From Babesia bovis T2Bo (lineage: Eukaryota > Apicomplexa > Aconoidasida > Piroplasmida > Babesiidae): a DNA stretch of 64,000 nucleotides. Shown in pieces: positions 10,089 to 22,545 of the stretch. A program made the position numbers and the translations under genes. Under the pieces are notes generated by a model. The model was not told where the DNA came from. It saw only the letters and a list, made by a program, of their open reading frames with translations, and made no database searches. The stretch lies in NCBI RefSeq assembly GCF_000165395.2, contig NC_010575.1:1473001-1537000 (forward strand), given 5' to 3'. Every line of letters starts with the position of its first letter. Within the stretch, counting starts at the first letter, position 1.

Positions 10089-13000
10089 TTAATTAAAGTA
10101 TGTAGGACAACCCTTGTATAACTCAAGCGTGTCCAACTGCTCGCGAGCGAACTTGTGAACGTGAACCCGAGACCAAGCGTCCATGTGTGACTTGAAAAAG
10201 TCCTGAAGTGTTTTTTGCACAGTACGCTGTTTATATATGACAATATGTTAGACGAAACCTACCCTTACAGTATCTGGAAAACGAGAAGCTCCGCAACTCG
10301 CCTGTGTATTATATAACGTAATTATGGGCATCTTACCAAAGTAGTCAGGGTATGAGGTAACCACTGAGGAACGTGATATGGCGATGTAGCAACTAGCGCA
10401 GCAAGGCCTAAAACACCCGCATTGGCAATGTCACAGTTGCTGTTCTTAACCAAGCCATAGAAACGCTCCGTCAGCTGGAGGTGTACATCATCACTGACAG
10501 ACATTGTTATGGCAGTGAGAGCACTACGCGCATCATCCCGAACTTGTCGATCGTATAAAGCAGAGATGAACATTTCCAAAAGTAAAAGAACAACGTCAGT
10601 GTTGCGCAAATACATACACAAGTTGCGCTGCAGCATCTGAACAAGTATAATAATTACTTAGCATAACATACCATAGCTACCTGAATTGAATTGACCTTGG
10701 TTTTGTTAGATTGAGCCTTGCAAGTATTTTCCAATGTGCGAACTATAGACTCCACAGTATCGAGGTTACCACGGGAGTAGTATGGAGACATGGCAATGTT
10801 GTGAACAGCACGGGTAGCGACATCGCTGATGCTAGGGTTAGAGCTTGCAGTAAACCTTAAACAAAATTCTAAAAATTGAGACGTATAATTATGACCAAGG
10901 TCCTGAACTGGTAGCGACATTGAATACAACAAGCCAATAACAGATAAAAGCCCTTTAATTGATAACTCAGATTTATCATCTTGACATCCTTTAGTGGCTA
11001 CGTTTTCAACCAATTGCGCTACACAGTTGTGCACCCGATCCTTGTATGAATAAAGCTCGTTGTACGCTAGGCATAAGGACACCATAAATGAACATAGATA
11101 TCCCACCTCATCAACCACTTGCAGTGAGTCGTTGAATATAGCATATTCGGTTAAAATACCATTGCATAGAGTTTCAAATAAATCAGGGCACTGGGTAGTA
11201 ACCTGTTGTAATAAAGCCTGGTATAACTTTAGCTGTTTCACAACAGCCAAATTTGTGCTGGTGTTGTTTAACTCACATGGATGCAATTTGTCAAGGCTCA
11301 AAGCAGCATTGAAATTTATCCCCAAATTGTATATAGGAATACATGCGGCACTTGAATATATACATCCATCTAATGCCAAACGAATGGCATCCATGAAATC
11401 AACAATGCGATCTAAAACAAGGTTTTCCATTTCAGTTTTGAATATGGGATGATATAAGCTCCAGAAGGTAACACGCATATCATCGGAACCGCGCAACGAC
11501 GCTTTCATTAAAGCAGCTGATATCTCCGCAAAAGCACAATGATTTTCAAAAACAGTCGGAGGACTGGAAGAAAGTTCAGTCAAAACTGAAATTGCACCTT
11601 GGATGACGTCCACATATCCATTTTCAAATACATGGACAAAGTAATGGTACGCAACCAAATAATTCTGCATTGAAAAGGCCTTGGAATTGCAACTTATACG
11701 GTTGCGAGGCCAAGTGCGGTCCAGTTTAATCACACTGGTTACAATGGAGTTTGATTGTTTCACAGTAGAAGAATTGTTTTGCTTAATTGTGTCATGATTA
11801 ATAGCACATAATGAATTGAGCATCACAGCGGTGTATTCCGGCTTCCACAAGTCAGCAGGGATATATTGGTGGAATTCGGTATCACTCAAACAATGATACA
11901 ATCCAAACAAGGCAACAGTAACCACACAAGGATGTTTCGTTTTATGGTCACTAACCTCAAACAACCAAGTAACATAACGACCAATGCTTGTGGAAGGTAT
12001 CAGATGACGGAATGAAACCAACAGTGCTGTCGCATATAGCTGGAAGCGCCAATGTGTCGCTGCCTGGACGTTTTTTAAATTATCATCAACCAGAGATTCC
12101 AGAATGGAAGCCATGGTGTCCTGAGTAATTGCAGTTGGAGGACAGTGCTCCCGGCAATTCAGCAAGGATAGTAGCAAATTGTCGTATTTGCTCATCAGTG
12201 AATCTTTGTTTGGCGCAGTGAGAACTACACCCAACAGGAATTTGCAGCACTTGCTAAAGAGGTACGGTTGATTAATGATGCGCTTGACAAGCGCAACTGA
12301 TAGAATATCAGGTATACACGATAAACCTTCCAGAGACCGACTGCAACCATCTTGGGATCGAGGGTACAGTTCATTACCACGGTCCAGTATATACTCAATG
12401 GCATGGCTTTTAATACCGTAGTGTACAGAAGTCAATGGTTTAACCAGTTGCTGAGCATAATTAGAGACATCCTTATATTGGCAAACTGAACATTGTAATA
12501 CCAAGTCCAGCAATTCACGGCGTTGGCCAATGCATTCATGGCCCATTTTACGAAGATTCAAACGATCATAATACCGCTCGTGTAGCATAAGAAGCCATGT
12601 CACTCGAGGAGCATCTTGCCAGAAACCTTTGTTGTTAATATCATGATAGAATGACATCCAGGCCAACATCGTGCTACCAGCGGTGATAGTGGTCCCTACG
12701 TGCGATTCTTGTTTCATTGAACCAACCAGCGTGCCATTATCCAGCAAAGGATTGCTGTCATGAAGAACGGCATCGCGGCATAAATATTCATCAATAACCT
12801 TCAATAATTTACAGAATATTTTCGTGACCATGAGATCGTTCGTAGCATCAATGCTACCGAACTTCTTCACGAGTGTCATGACGAAATCGAGAACAAATTG
12901 TTGTAAACTCTGGCTTCCTTCCCAATCTACAGGACTCACTTTGGGCAATCCTTTGACAGAGGTGTCTCGATCATCAACAGCAAAGTGTTTCAGACCTCGT

Positions 13001-15903
13001 AATAGATTCTTGCATATAGTGCAAGCACGACTTAGTTTTACATATGTCGTAAACGATGGGTCGACTTCTATGTTCAACTCGGTGTAGTTCTCTGGCTTAG
13101 AGGGTGTTTCCATGCAAACAACATCCTTGGTCAATGATGTAACTAAATTCATTGCGTGCCACGACAGTTCCATAGCACAGCAAAACTCAGCATCGGATGG
13201 GATATGCCAATTAACATCACTTATGTGCCTTAAATCGCACTTCCCTTTGCGGAATTGTGCGTTTCTGGCAAACCAGGGAAGATCCCACAGTAAAAGCCCT
13301 GGATCTAATACGTTATCCGAATGGTTAACACACTTTAAATCAACGAAGTATACACCAACAAGTGTATCAATGCACCGTTGAAGGAACTTGGCAGACATCT
13401 TGAAAACACCTTTCGATTTATCCCCAAAGCCTACTTTAAGGATATACCTTAACTGCTCCAATCGTGGTATCAAGTGTACATTAGAACGGCGAACAAGACC
13501 AGAAAAACAACCGATATACCAAATCAGCTGCGTTTCACTAACTCCGCCAACAGACATTTCTACCTCTCTCTTAAACTTTGCAAACAACTTGTCAAATGAC
13601 AACTCCATAGCATGTGCACTGTTAGCATAACTTAGGCTAGTTGCTATTGCAACCATGTACTTCAGTGCATCCTTTCGGAAAGCATTGTCGCATACCCAAC
13701 GGAAGAACGTTTCACATATCGTACGTAAAGTGTATGAATCCGTTTGGCAAAGTACGGTTACCAGTGCCGAACGTGTCAAAATATATGTTCCCATATCAAC
13801 TGCATTCATCAATGAATCGGAGCCTGAATTCGGCCTGCAGGAATTTTCTGCTAGCTGTAACATTGCAGCGAACCAATCCTGGCACCAACATGACAAGTTT
13901 TGTGTAATATATTTGCGCATGTTAAGCAACGCATCAAAGGCAACCATTGCCTCGTCCAAATTATTTGTCGTGTGTAAAATAACCATATCACGCGAGAAGT
14001 TATTTTCGGCATCATCAGGAACTGTCATGGATTCACATGGTTGGAACATAAAGGGCCTGATGTCGACCAAACTGTTTTCTAATTCCAAGTTGTTCAGTGT
14101 TGTCTCGACATCAGAGTTTTTAGCATCTAATTTCAAGTACATCGACTTCACAATCTCTGTCTTTGCAGCATCCGATATGTCGACGTCAGTTAGATCACGG
14201 CATGGCAAGTGCGAAAATATGACGTTCACAAGTGTTAGTGTCTGACCCGTTTTGAATGGATCCGAAGCATCTATGCCTTTTAGGACTATGTCAAGTAGGG
14301 GTAATAACGCCTGAGGAGTAAAGGTTAATATGAGAGGTGTTAGCTGCGCAAATAGACGCAAAGCACCCAGCATTTGATGAGGCTCCGTCACGCTTTCACT
14401 GGATAGTACCAAATGGTCCAAAGTATTTACCAAGGTTTTGTCTGGCAGCATATAACACAACCTTTTAAGAGCATCCTCATACGAATATGCAACGTGTACA
14501 TTCTTGGAATACATGCCCTGCAAAACAAGAGGATAGAATAACTCTACAATAGCCACGTCATTGGCACGCGTTAAATGGAAGTTACGCCCATCTTTCGTTA
14601 TACCAGTAGCAGATGATACTACCTGAGGTGTCGCTCTTTCGCGACATATACGCCGTGTATAGCCCAGTATGAATTGTCTAACAAATATTGCTATATTCGA
14701 CGACCATTTGCCACCATTGGATGGGTGGGTGTATGGATAAACAGCACTGACTAATGCGGTAACATATTCCATTATTGAACTGGAAAATGAACCGTCCTGG
14801 AGATGTGGAGTATCAAGAGGAAACAAGAGATAACTTAAAAATTTGCCAAACTTCTTGCAAAGATTCAACGGCTTCTCTAATAAAACTGTAAACTCCCCAG
14901 GAACTGATTCCTTATACTTAACTACCGTTACCATGTTTGGTATACCCATTGCTGAATAAAGGATGTGAAATAGGTATGGTAGCCTCTCGGTTATAGCTTC
15001 CGTTATATAAGGGTTGCCCGTAGCCCAACCAAATTTGAGAGCCCTTACAACGAAACATATCATCATCGAATTCCAAAAGTTGACCTTGTCTTCGTTAACC
15101 AAAGTCCACCATTTAAACAACTCGCCTTCGACATATAGACGATATAGTGTTGAGTTTGGACACATTAAAAGAATCAAACGAAATTTAAAGAAAATGTCAT
15201 TAGAACGCAGATCTATTTGACTAATATCTCCCAGTACGGCTTCCACTAAACGCCCACCTAAATCATCTCTGAAGAGCCAAATATGACGTATAGCAGCTGC
15301 AAGTCGTACCATTGAACCTATAAAAGCCTTTCTACGTTGGTAACTTGTTACCACTGATGGAGCCTCAAGGTTGTTATTAAAAACCTGCAGCAGCACATCA
15401 ATAGAGATAAATCTGAATCTTTCGCAAAGATATTGATGGCTCTCTAAGCTATTCACCTCCCATACAGTAGGCACATTCTGACGCAAGGTTTGAAGCACGG
15501 TAGTCAAAGTATTTATAGCCCGAATCTTGATCAGTAAAGTGATTCTATTCTGCGATGTTACGATATGATTCAAATCATCAACAATTTCAGGAGAATACAA
15601 TGATTCTAACTTAGACTTATCAGCCCCAAATACATCGTAAGTGCCCAGAAGCCACAACCTTTGACAGTATTTACTCAAGTTGTCGAGGTTGGAACCTTCC
15701 AACAAGCGCCTCTCAGATAAGGCATAATGGGATAAGCGTTCACCATAACTGAGTAGAACTACCCAGTCACCAGATACCCAGGAAGCATCGATCAACTCAA
15801 ACACCTCATCGTACTCGCAATCCCTGGACGATTTGACGAACGCGGGAAGTGCGTTGTCGATCTCCGCTGAAATACGGTACATCACACCCCTTTTAAATCC
15901 CAT
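10089..15903 (-). CDS. Proteasome activator BLM10/PA200
   Basis: Four exons: 15903-10672, 10636-10337, 10301-10263 and 10226-10089, with introns of 35, 35 and 36 nt. The product is about 1,902 residues, close to family size (about 1,840-2,140). BLM10/PA200 is a HEAT-repeat dome that caps the 20S proteasome. The body shows helical repeats throughout. The diagnostic C-terminus is clear after splicing: SPYHVPQWLP, then RFPDTV, VQKTLQDFFKSHMDAW and EQLDTL, matching the family's VKKTL...HxDxW...QL pattern. The chain ends PTYFN where family members end with a Tyr-Tyr-Ala type HbYX tail, so the usual penultimate Tyr is Phe. The 3' end is 13 bp upstream of the cullin start on the same strand. Confidence 0.9.
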
Positions 15904-16477
15904 TGTTTTTATAAGTGTGTAACCAATGGCAACTTAAGCCCACAATGGTTATAGTGGCAGAGTGATTCTACTTCTTGGAGAAGCTACTACTAACTTCCTG
16001 GGGGTAGTAACGGGTTTAATCACAGTATAGTACTGCTATCTATTTTATATTCTCACTTTTGATGGTATATAACATTAACATTGTTGAAGATGGCGAATTA
16101 ATGTTGAGACGTGTTTTGTGTATATACGTCAAAGATCTACTTGCTGTGTTTTAATATTGGTAAATTAGTCGTGTAATCATATATCTACTAGTTATCTACT
16201 ATGTTTACGACTTTTGTTCCACATGATGCATTTTATACAATACACATGAGAGCAATTGACTCGTAATACAAGAGGTCATTTTACTGATGTGTTCAAACAT
16301 CATTCGCATCGTTTTCGGTTTACACATTTCAAATTTTAGATTATATATGTATTCTCCATGGACACATCTAATGTCCATAATCGATACAGTGGTTGTCTTA
16401 CGATACATAAGACTCGTTATGTGCATCTGTGATACATTGATGACACTGTAGCTGGCACATAACACCCAAATGCTCAT
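15904..16477. promoter_or_regulatory. Divergent intergenic region
   Basis: Between the BLM10 start (-) and the unknown gene at 16478 (+). AT-rich. A 90-codon open frame on the minus strand (16205-16477) has no recognisable content and is not called. Presumed to hold both promoters; no specific element seen. Confidence 0.35.
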
Positions 16478-17677
16478 ATGTCACAACAAAGAAATATGGG
16501 AAAGGTTAAGTCGTTTTTCAAAGTGCTTTCTTGCCCCAAAAAATCACATAACACAAAAGGTGAGGGGCGAAAGCGTTTACACATTAAACTAAGTAACCCA
16601 ACAGATGTTAAGAAAAATAAAAGTGACATTGGAGCATCAAATATCGAATCTGGAGATAATTTTAAAGAGGTAACAGTGGAGAATTTTTCATTCTCTACAC
16701 CAACTGTCGCAATCGACGTCGTGGAGAATCATGGTACAACAGCGTTTGATGATCCAAAGCATGGATTAGACACAGATATGCTGTTATTTCAACGACAATG
16801 CGCATTCGTACAGGCTTTGTGTAATACAATTCGATTGAAAGTAAGGCATAACCTTATTGTTGCACTAGTCTGCTTACACCAAAGGACGAATAAGGTACAT
16901 TTACTTAACTATTTTATTAAGAAAGTCGTTTTTGTATTGAAGAGAAATCAGGAAAATATTGCAAGGTATGTATGTGCATTCGTATCGCTACCGAAATACA
17001 GGTTTGCAGTGATTGCTATTAGACAACATAAATTGAGCTCAATAAAATACCAGGCCATCCATGGCGCGGTAACAACCATTTCCCAGATAGTGTTATGTAA
17101 GCAATATAAGCTAAAATATCAAGGATTAAATGCCCTTGTATTATATGGTCGAAATAGCAAGTTCTCTTGTACTGCTCTTGAGAACAAAGTAGTGGTAACT
17201 AACCATAACGACTCTAAAGTTCAGGCAGGTCGCAAAGCAGTGTGTGAATCGTTATCAGTTTCGGTCGACGGCAATGTTGCAAATGTTAACACGTTAGCTA
17301 ACCCACTTACATCTTATCTAAATGAGAACGAAAAGCTCTTGCATCCCACAAAGAATAACCAATCATGTGCTAACTTAATGACGTTCACCAATACATCTCA
17401 AATCAAAATCAACTCATGTATGAAACCCACAACTTCATTGCCTAATTCGCCGCCCACGGACATATATTCAAGCGAAAATGCTATGACTAAAAAGAATATT
17501 GGTTATAATTTGTTTCAAAAGGCGATCAAAAACATCAATTTTTCCATGCCTGCAGTAGTAGAGCAAAAGGATAACCTCATATGCGACCTGGAATTTTTTA
17601 CCGCTGAACCTTATGCATCATATGTCAAAAAATCAATGAGATACTCGAATAGTCAAGACCATGATAACCATTTGTAA
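16478..17677 (+). CDS. Hypothetical basic protein
   Basis: A single open frame of 399 codons; the ATG at 16478 is the first, with a second Met at codon 7. The first 60 residues are Lys/Arg-rich. Residues about 105-225 form an ordered-looking block of hydrophobic and basic residues (VRHNLIVALVCLHQR ... VVFVLKR ... RFAVIAIRQHKLSSIKYQ ... LNALVLYG). The C-terminal half is Ser/Asn/Thr-rich and low in complexity. I do not recognise the family. The frame ends at 17677, 17 nt past the start proposed for the downstream Fe-S carrier gene, so either the two coding regions overlap in different frames or the true end is changed by splicing. Confidence 0.6.
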   Translation: MSQQRNMGKVKSFFKVLSCPKKSHNTKGEGRKRLHIKLSNPTDVKKNKSDIGASNIESGDNFKEVTVENFSFSTPTVAIDVVENHGTTAFDDPKHGLDTDMLLFQRQCAFVQALCNTIRLKVRHNLIVALVCLHQRTNKVHLLNYFIKKVVFVLKRNQENIARYVCAFVSLPKYRFAVIAIRQHKLSSIKYQAIHGAVTTISQIVLCKQYKLKYQGLNALVLYGRNSKFSCTALENKVVVTNHNDSKVQAGRKAVCESLSVSVDGNVANVNTLANPLTSYLNENEKLLHPTKNNQSCANLMTFTNTSQIKINSCMKPTTSLPNSPPTDIYSSENAMTKKNIGYNLFQKAIKNINFSMPAVVEQKDNLICDLEFFTAEPYASYVKKSMRYSNSQDHDNHL

Positions 17678-18051
17678 GATACTGAAGCGCGTTTCATTCA
17701 GCCCAAAGGCTATTGAACGTTTGGAAAAGCTCGCCAAGAGTTATATGAATAAGAATCTAGTTATATCAGTAACAGGCGGAGGTTGCTCTGGATTCCAATA
17801 TCATTTCAATCTTGTAGAAGATACTGGAAAACTGAGGTTTGTGATAACAAATGATAAACATGTGTAATAGGTGCATATTCGACCGTGAAAAGTGTATGAA
17901 GGTCTACAGTGATGATCCCAGTTTGGACCTTATCGCATCTTCCACCATAGATTATGAAGTGAATTTGGTTGGTTCTAAGTTTGTGTTGAACGACATTAAA
18001 AACGTCTCTAAAAGATGTTCTTGTGGTAACTCTTTTGACCTGAAAGATTAG
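17661..18051 (+). CDS. A-type iron-sulfur cluster carrier (HesB/IscA family)
   Basis: Two exons, 17661-17834 and 17869-18051, joined across a 34-nt intron, give about 118 residues. The fold signature is complete: VSFSPKAIERL, GGGCSGFQYHF with the first cluster cysteine, then LIASSTIDYEVNLVGSKFVLND and the paired cysteines of RCSCGNSF. Such proteins accept and pass on Fe-S clusters; in eukaryotes they act mainly in mitochondria (ISCA1/ISCA2 types), with plastid forms in some lineages. The ISCA1/ISCA2 class is not certain from sequence alone. The proposed start leaves only about nine residues before the domain, so there is no obvious transit peptide; a missed upstream exon is possible. Only this ATG avoids loss of the conserved N-terminal strand. 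Confidence 0.85.
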
Positions 18052-19045
18052 GTATACAGTAATATATTTGCTATGGAATGACCTTATATGCGTTAGATAA
18101 CTGAGCGGTAATCATGATATTGACATTATTTGATTTGCATAGTATAATGGTACAAAGACAATTGACAGCCAGGTTTCAGTGCTATTTAGAATCCACGTGA
18201 TACAATGGAATCATTAATAGTATATTGTATCCACCTCTTATGGGTTATCCGTTCCCCATACAGTTTTCAAGAAAATATAATGTTAAAGTTGCTTGATATA
18301 CGTACAATAGCACCATAGTTTATATATGCCATAGCAATGCAGTTTAGATGTTACATGTTATTCCCATTTTGATCAGTCCCATGATCCCCATCTAACATAT
18401 CAAAAGGTCTAGCACGATAATTGACAGATTATCTACATCAAATAGTGTTTCTATAGGTTTACAACCACCATTACTAATGAGTACCGTGGTGTATATTAAA
18501 ATATGCCATAGCCCAATATTTCATATGATTCAGCTATTAATGACATTTCTGAAAAAACAGTCGTAATTGGTGGTTCATACGTTTGCAACTGCATAATAAA
18601 ACATATACTAAACTGCAAGCAGCTATACCATTCTTTTGTGATGCGTACGGCACTCTGCTAAATGCCCAATATACATATGGATTCTTTGGATTTCCTTAAA
18701 TGGTATTTCTATTGAATCACATTTTGAATTAATGCATTGATATATTATATGAGGTTATATGTTTGGCTATGTTGCTTGCAAGTGGTTTACACTAATATCT
18801 TTCTTGTTTATCGATAAACTCGCCTATATCTATGAATGACAGTATACATTGATGTTACATAACACCACCGAAAGGATTGTAACCAGTGCTTACCAACTCT
18901 ACATGAGATGCTAATGATACATGCATTACTATACTATGGTCGTTTTCGATTTCTGATGAAGGGGTGACTATTTTTACATCTTCACGTACTAATGACTTAT
19001 TGACTACACCCCATGTATATATTACTACAAAAGTAATCTAAAATA
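18052..19045. other. Convergent intergenic region, no gene recognised
   Basis: Nearly 1 kb between two gene 3' ends, unusually long for a convergent gap here. It has no open frame of 60 codons on either strand and no recognisable tRNA or rRNA. AT-rich, with short direct runs only. A non-coding RNA cannot be ruled out. Confidence 0.4.
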
Positions 19046-20845
19046 TTAAAATTCAACATCTTCATACTCTTTAACGACCTTCGACCATGATTCAGGCAAA
19101 TGGTCGAGAACAAATGGTGATTTGCTGATTGATTTGGACAGTGATATTATCCGTTGGATTTCGGCAAGATCAAAATCTTCTTCTAGACTCTTCAAAGCAC
19201 CAAGAAGTCTCTCTAGAATATGAATCCGAGTTATTCCCTTGCTCTGGAGCACTGAATCGTAGGGTTGGGGTGATGATTCCACATATCGCAATACACCACT
19301 ATCCTTGGATGATAAAAATGAAGTGTAATCCGAAGGTTCAGGCAACATGCCCATGTAACAAATGCCTGTGTAGTAGAATATAAGCTCCTTTGGAGTGAAT
19401 TTCTCAATCTTGGTTAACATCCCAATGGCACTGCGTACCATAACATTACGCAACCTGTCTAAATGTTCCATCGGCAATTCGTTACACTCACTCTCACTTT
19501 TATGTAGTTGGGCTAGTCTCGCCATACTGCTGGGCTCAAAGAAGGGAGTGTTGCGCTCTAAATGTGGTAAAAGTGACTCAAGTACCTTGCCCAACATACC
19601 AAATCTGGAAAATGCCCATATAGATCTAGCCAAATGACGATGGAAGATGTTGTTCACAAGCAGCGGGTTTCTCAACTCCTCTGAGACCATATTGAGGTAT
19701 TTGTCGTGAACTACCCCAAGGCGGCATAGGCTACAGACATTTGCCAACTTGTTAGACATAGGGGTTTGGTCATGCAGTTCCATTATTCGGTGCATCAAAA
19801 TTGCGATTACTGGGAAATCGAGCTTGGCGGAATCCCTTTCTGCACGTTCCGCAAAGACACCCACCAGATCAGAGACTTCATTTGAATCGAAACTCTGAAG
19901 CTCGAATTCCAATTGTGGCAATATTGAATCCCCACCGAAATTCACCAAATCATCACACAGCTTCTTCAGACCATTGCATCGTATGCCAGATGTAACTATA
20001 GTCCACGGTTTTAGTATAGAAGCCCGGTACTTCTTCAAGTCCAATAATTCAACATCAAGTGGTGCTTGATGAGATTCACCTTGAAGTACTTGAGCTCTTT
20101 GCAGTATTCGTGATATGTTTCTCACAAGACCCAAACGATTTAGCACAGTTATAGAACCAAACACATGTTTATCCTGTAGACGTTTAAGTGTCTCTTTATA
20201 TACCTTTAAATTGCGTAACCCCTGAAGTTGAAGGCAAGTATTCAATAGCTGAACGCAGTCCGAGGCAGTGTAATCCACCATGCGATCAATAAATGTCTCT
20301 ATCAATGAATCCTCGATAGCACGCTGTCTGATAAATGCGGGCAATTTTGAATATGCGATTGCAATTTGGAGAACCACAGAAGGTGGGAACTTGTGGGCGT
20401 TGTATGCCACATTGTGCTCCAGATGAGGCAAGTACGTTTCCTTAATAAAGTTCCTCGGTATGGGTTGCCTAACTACAATATTTGTATCTGTATCCTTCTC
20501 AGTAACAGACGTAGATGTGGATCCAGATGTATGATCCTCATTGGACTTATTCGGTTGTACATCGGTATTCTCGGCTGTGCGTAGTGAAACAAATTTTCGG
20601 ACATGAATACATCTATTTTTAAGGCGTATATCTTGTGCCCCGATGTTCTGGCGCAAGGAATCTATCCTTGAAGCTGACAATCTCCTGCACGAATCATCAA
20701 TATCACCTTGCCATATGGAAGTAAATCCATCTTTTCTCGAAAAAGACGTAACATTATCACATATATCCGATCGTATAGATTCCCTATGCAGTATATTATA
20801 GCGTACGGCTTTTCCAACGGTACTTTGCTTCCACATTGTATGCAT
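19046..20845 (-). CDS. Helical-repeat protein, possibly organellar RNA-binding
   Basis: Single-exon frame of about 599 residues using the ATG at 20845; the open frame extends 12 codons further but only from a TTG. The N-terminus (MHTMWKQSTVGKAVRYNILHR) is basic, hydroxyl-rich and nearly free of acidic residues, which fits a mitochondrial transit peptide. From about residue 140 on it is a chain of amphipathic helices with leucine spacing typical of OPR/FASTK-type organellar RNA proteins, such as KFPPSVVLQIAIAYSKL and ASDCVQLLNTCLQL. No RAP domain is seen at the C-terminus. The assignment is structural inference; no catalytic motif is present. Confidence 0.6.
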   Translation of the reverse strand: MHTMWKQSTVGKAVRYNILHRESIRSDICDNVTSFSRKDGFTSIWQGDIDDSCRRLSASRIDSLRQNIGAQDIRLKNRCIHVRKFVSLRTAENTDVQPNKSNEDHTSGSTSTSVTEKDTDTNIVVRQPIPRNFIKETYLPHLEHNVAYNAHKFPPSVVLQIAIAYSKLPAFIRQRAIEDSLIETFIDRMVDYTASDCVQLLNTCLQLQGLRNLKVYKETLKRLQDKHVFGSITVLNRLGLVRNISRILQRAQVLQGESHQAPLDVELLDLKKYRASILKPWTIVTSGIRCNGLKKLCDDLVNFGGDSILPQLEFELQSFDSNEVSDLVGVFAERAERDSAKLDFPVIAILMHRIMELHDQTPMSNKLANVCSLCRLGVVHDKYLNMVSEELRNPLLVNNIFHRHLARSIWAFSRFGMLGKVLESLLPHLERNTPFFEPSSMARLAQLHKSESECNELPMEHLDRLRNVMVRSAIGMLTKIEKFTPKELIFYYTGICYMGMLPEPSDYTSFLSSKDSGVLRYVESSPQPYDSVLQSKGITRIHILERLLGALKSLEEDFDLAEIQRIISLSKSISKSPFVLDHLPESWSKVVKEYEDVEF

Positions 20846-22035
20846 CACCGATGAGACTCGAAAGAAGCGACATACATACAATTCATTTCGAATAATTATA
20901 CAATTTCGTTCCCTAAAACATATTTAATGTGCGATAGTGTGTATAGAAATAATAACACATCGTTCGATACTTCCACTACTAGGGTAATATGATGTTATTT
21001 GTATTCCATACACATCCAAGCGGAACAAATGGAGTCAATATATAACATAATAATTAGAATTAGTACATACACAACACGTATAATACAAATGATCCCAGTT
21101 TTTACGTAAATATATAGTTTTAATTACAACAGGAGCTGAGGTTACCTACGGCAAAATCTTAAGACAAACACCATGTAGTAGTCCATGAATTTGTAATCAT
21201 ATTTGTTCCTGTTGATATCAACTATTCTATGGAGTTATCCTTGATGGTTAGCAATTTATGGTTTAACAGACATCCTTGAACAGGGAGAAGTAATTCTACT
21301 AAAATCCGTTCAAATATTCGATAGAGGTCATGCAAAAAGCAATAAAAGAGATATATTGGTTTATTAACTAGAGTAGTTTGGATAAATAGTATTTTATGCC
21401 ATATATTTACGACAATACCATTCTATTATACTATAATGAAAACGACGAATAAGACACAATTCCGAGTTCAAGCGGCATATTTCTATAAATTTTGCGTAGT
21501 AAACAAAATGATTAACATGTTATATAGACCACAACACATTAATAATACGTCTTGGATTCTGGAACTCATCAGAGATGTGGTATTATGTATAACACACAGT
21601 TCCATCATATATATATTTATCAAAAACTTGGCTTCCAACTTTACTAGATATAATTTTAATATACAATAATCAACTGTTGAGCTCTTTTGGATCAAAAACG
21701 ATTACCAAACGAATCCTACCAATACGTCCCACGAGGTTTACGTGATAAATACTCACTGGACTTAATATAAATAATCAATATCTCTTATAGTTAAAAACAG
21801 TTAAGAATGATGTACAGATTCCCATAGAATCTCGTCACTATCATATAATACACCCCGCTACACACTGTGGTAACTTGTGTACACATTCCGACGGATGGAC
21901 TGACAAGATGCCTAGATGTGTTCAATATGTCTAGAACGTCCACTATATAGTGTATTAAAGACTTGGCCCCCATCCTGCAGCGGGAAATTTTCTACCAGTC
22001 AGTTACTACCAAAGATTCCTTAAGACGTTACCAAT
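20846..22035. promoter_or_regulatory. Divergent intergenic region
   Basis: About 1.2 kb between the helical-repeat gene (-) and the TMEM14-like gene (+). AT-rich; small open frames at 21436-21973 overlap one another on opposite strands and show no protein features. Presumed to hold two promoters; nothing specific recognised. Confidence 0.35.
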
Positions 22036-22545
22036 ATGATAAGATTGCTAGCAATACCAGCACTGCTCTGCAGTGGCTTCTTCGTGGGTGGAGGAGTATA
22101 CGCATACCTGTCTAAAAGGTCCCTGGTATCACTCATTATGTCCTCAGTATTTTCTGGGTGCTTTGCCGGTAAGTTAGATTCTTAGGAGACACACTATACA
22201 GGGTCAACGTACATCATGATTGCCCAGCCTGAGCGTAGTATTGGATTCTGCCTTGCAGCTACAACATCGTTACTGGCACTAGCATTCGGTGCTTACAGAA
22301 TGTTTTTCGTGGAGCCAACTTCGGTGGGTTATGGAAATCATCTACTATTATGTGATCTATCTAATGGTTACATATATAGCATGACCAGTTTCTATCCGTG
22401 ACTAATAATGTACCAGACCGCCAAGAAACACGTGGCAACAACAATATACAGTGTTGGACTGGGATCGTCTTGTTTCTATATTGCTGTCCTGATGGCCAAG
22501 AAGCTGTTCGAGACACAGGCTACAATACACCTTAAGGGGTTGTAG
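22036..22545 (+). CDS. TMEM14-family small membrane protein
   Basis: Three exons, 22036-22168, 22202-22323 and 22417-22545, with introns of 33 and 93 nt, encode about 127 residues. Four hydrophobic segments fit the TMEM14 layout: a first helix with GFFVGGGVYAYLSKRS, a small-residue helix (SVFSGCFAGSTYI), a third (FCLAATTSLLALAFGAYRMFF) and a last (SVGLGSSCFYIAVLMAKKLF). The glycine-rich helix and the AYRMF turn match the family's G-Y and MRFY-type positions. Animal TMEM14C is a mitochondrial inner-membrane protein linked to haem synthesis; the role here is unknown. The second intron is longer than the local norm and its borders are less certain, although the join is in frame. Confidence 0.72.

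Noticed and set aside
13655..14245. 196-codon plus-strand open frame
   Set aside because: Antisense shadow of BLM10; no recognisable protein features.
16205..16477. 90-codon minus-strand frame before the basic protein
   Set aside because: Odd composition, no conserved motif, sits in a divergent promoter region.
17677..17706. Possible 28-nt intron fusing the 399-codon frame to the ISCA domain
   Set aside because: Shorter than every other intron here (minimum 33 nt) and it removes the conserved VSFS strand at the start of the domain.
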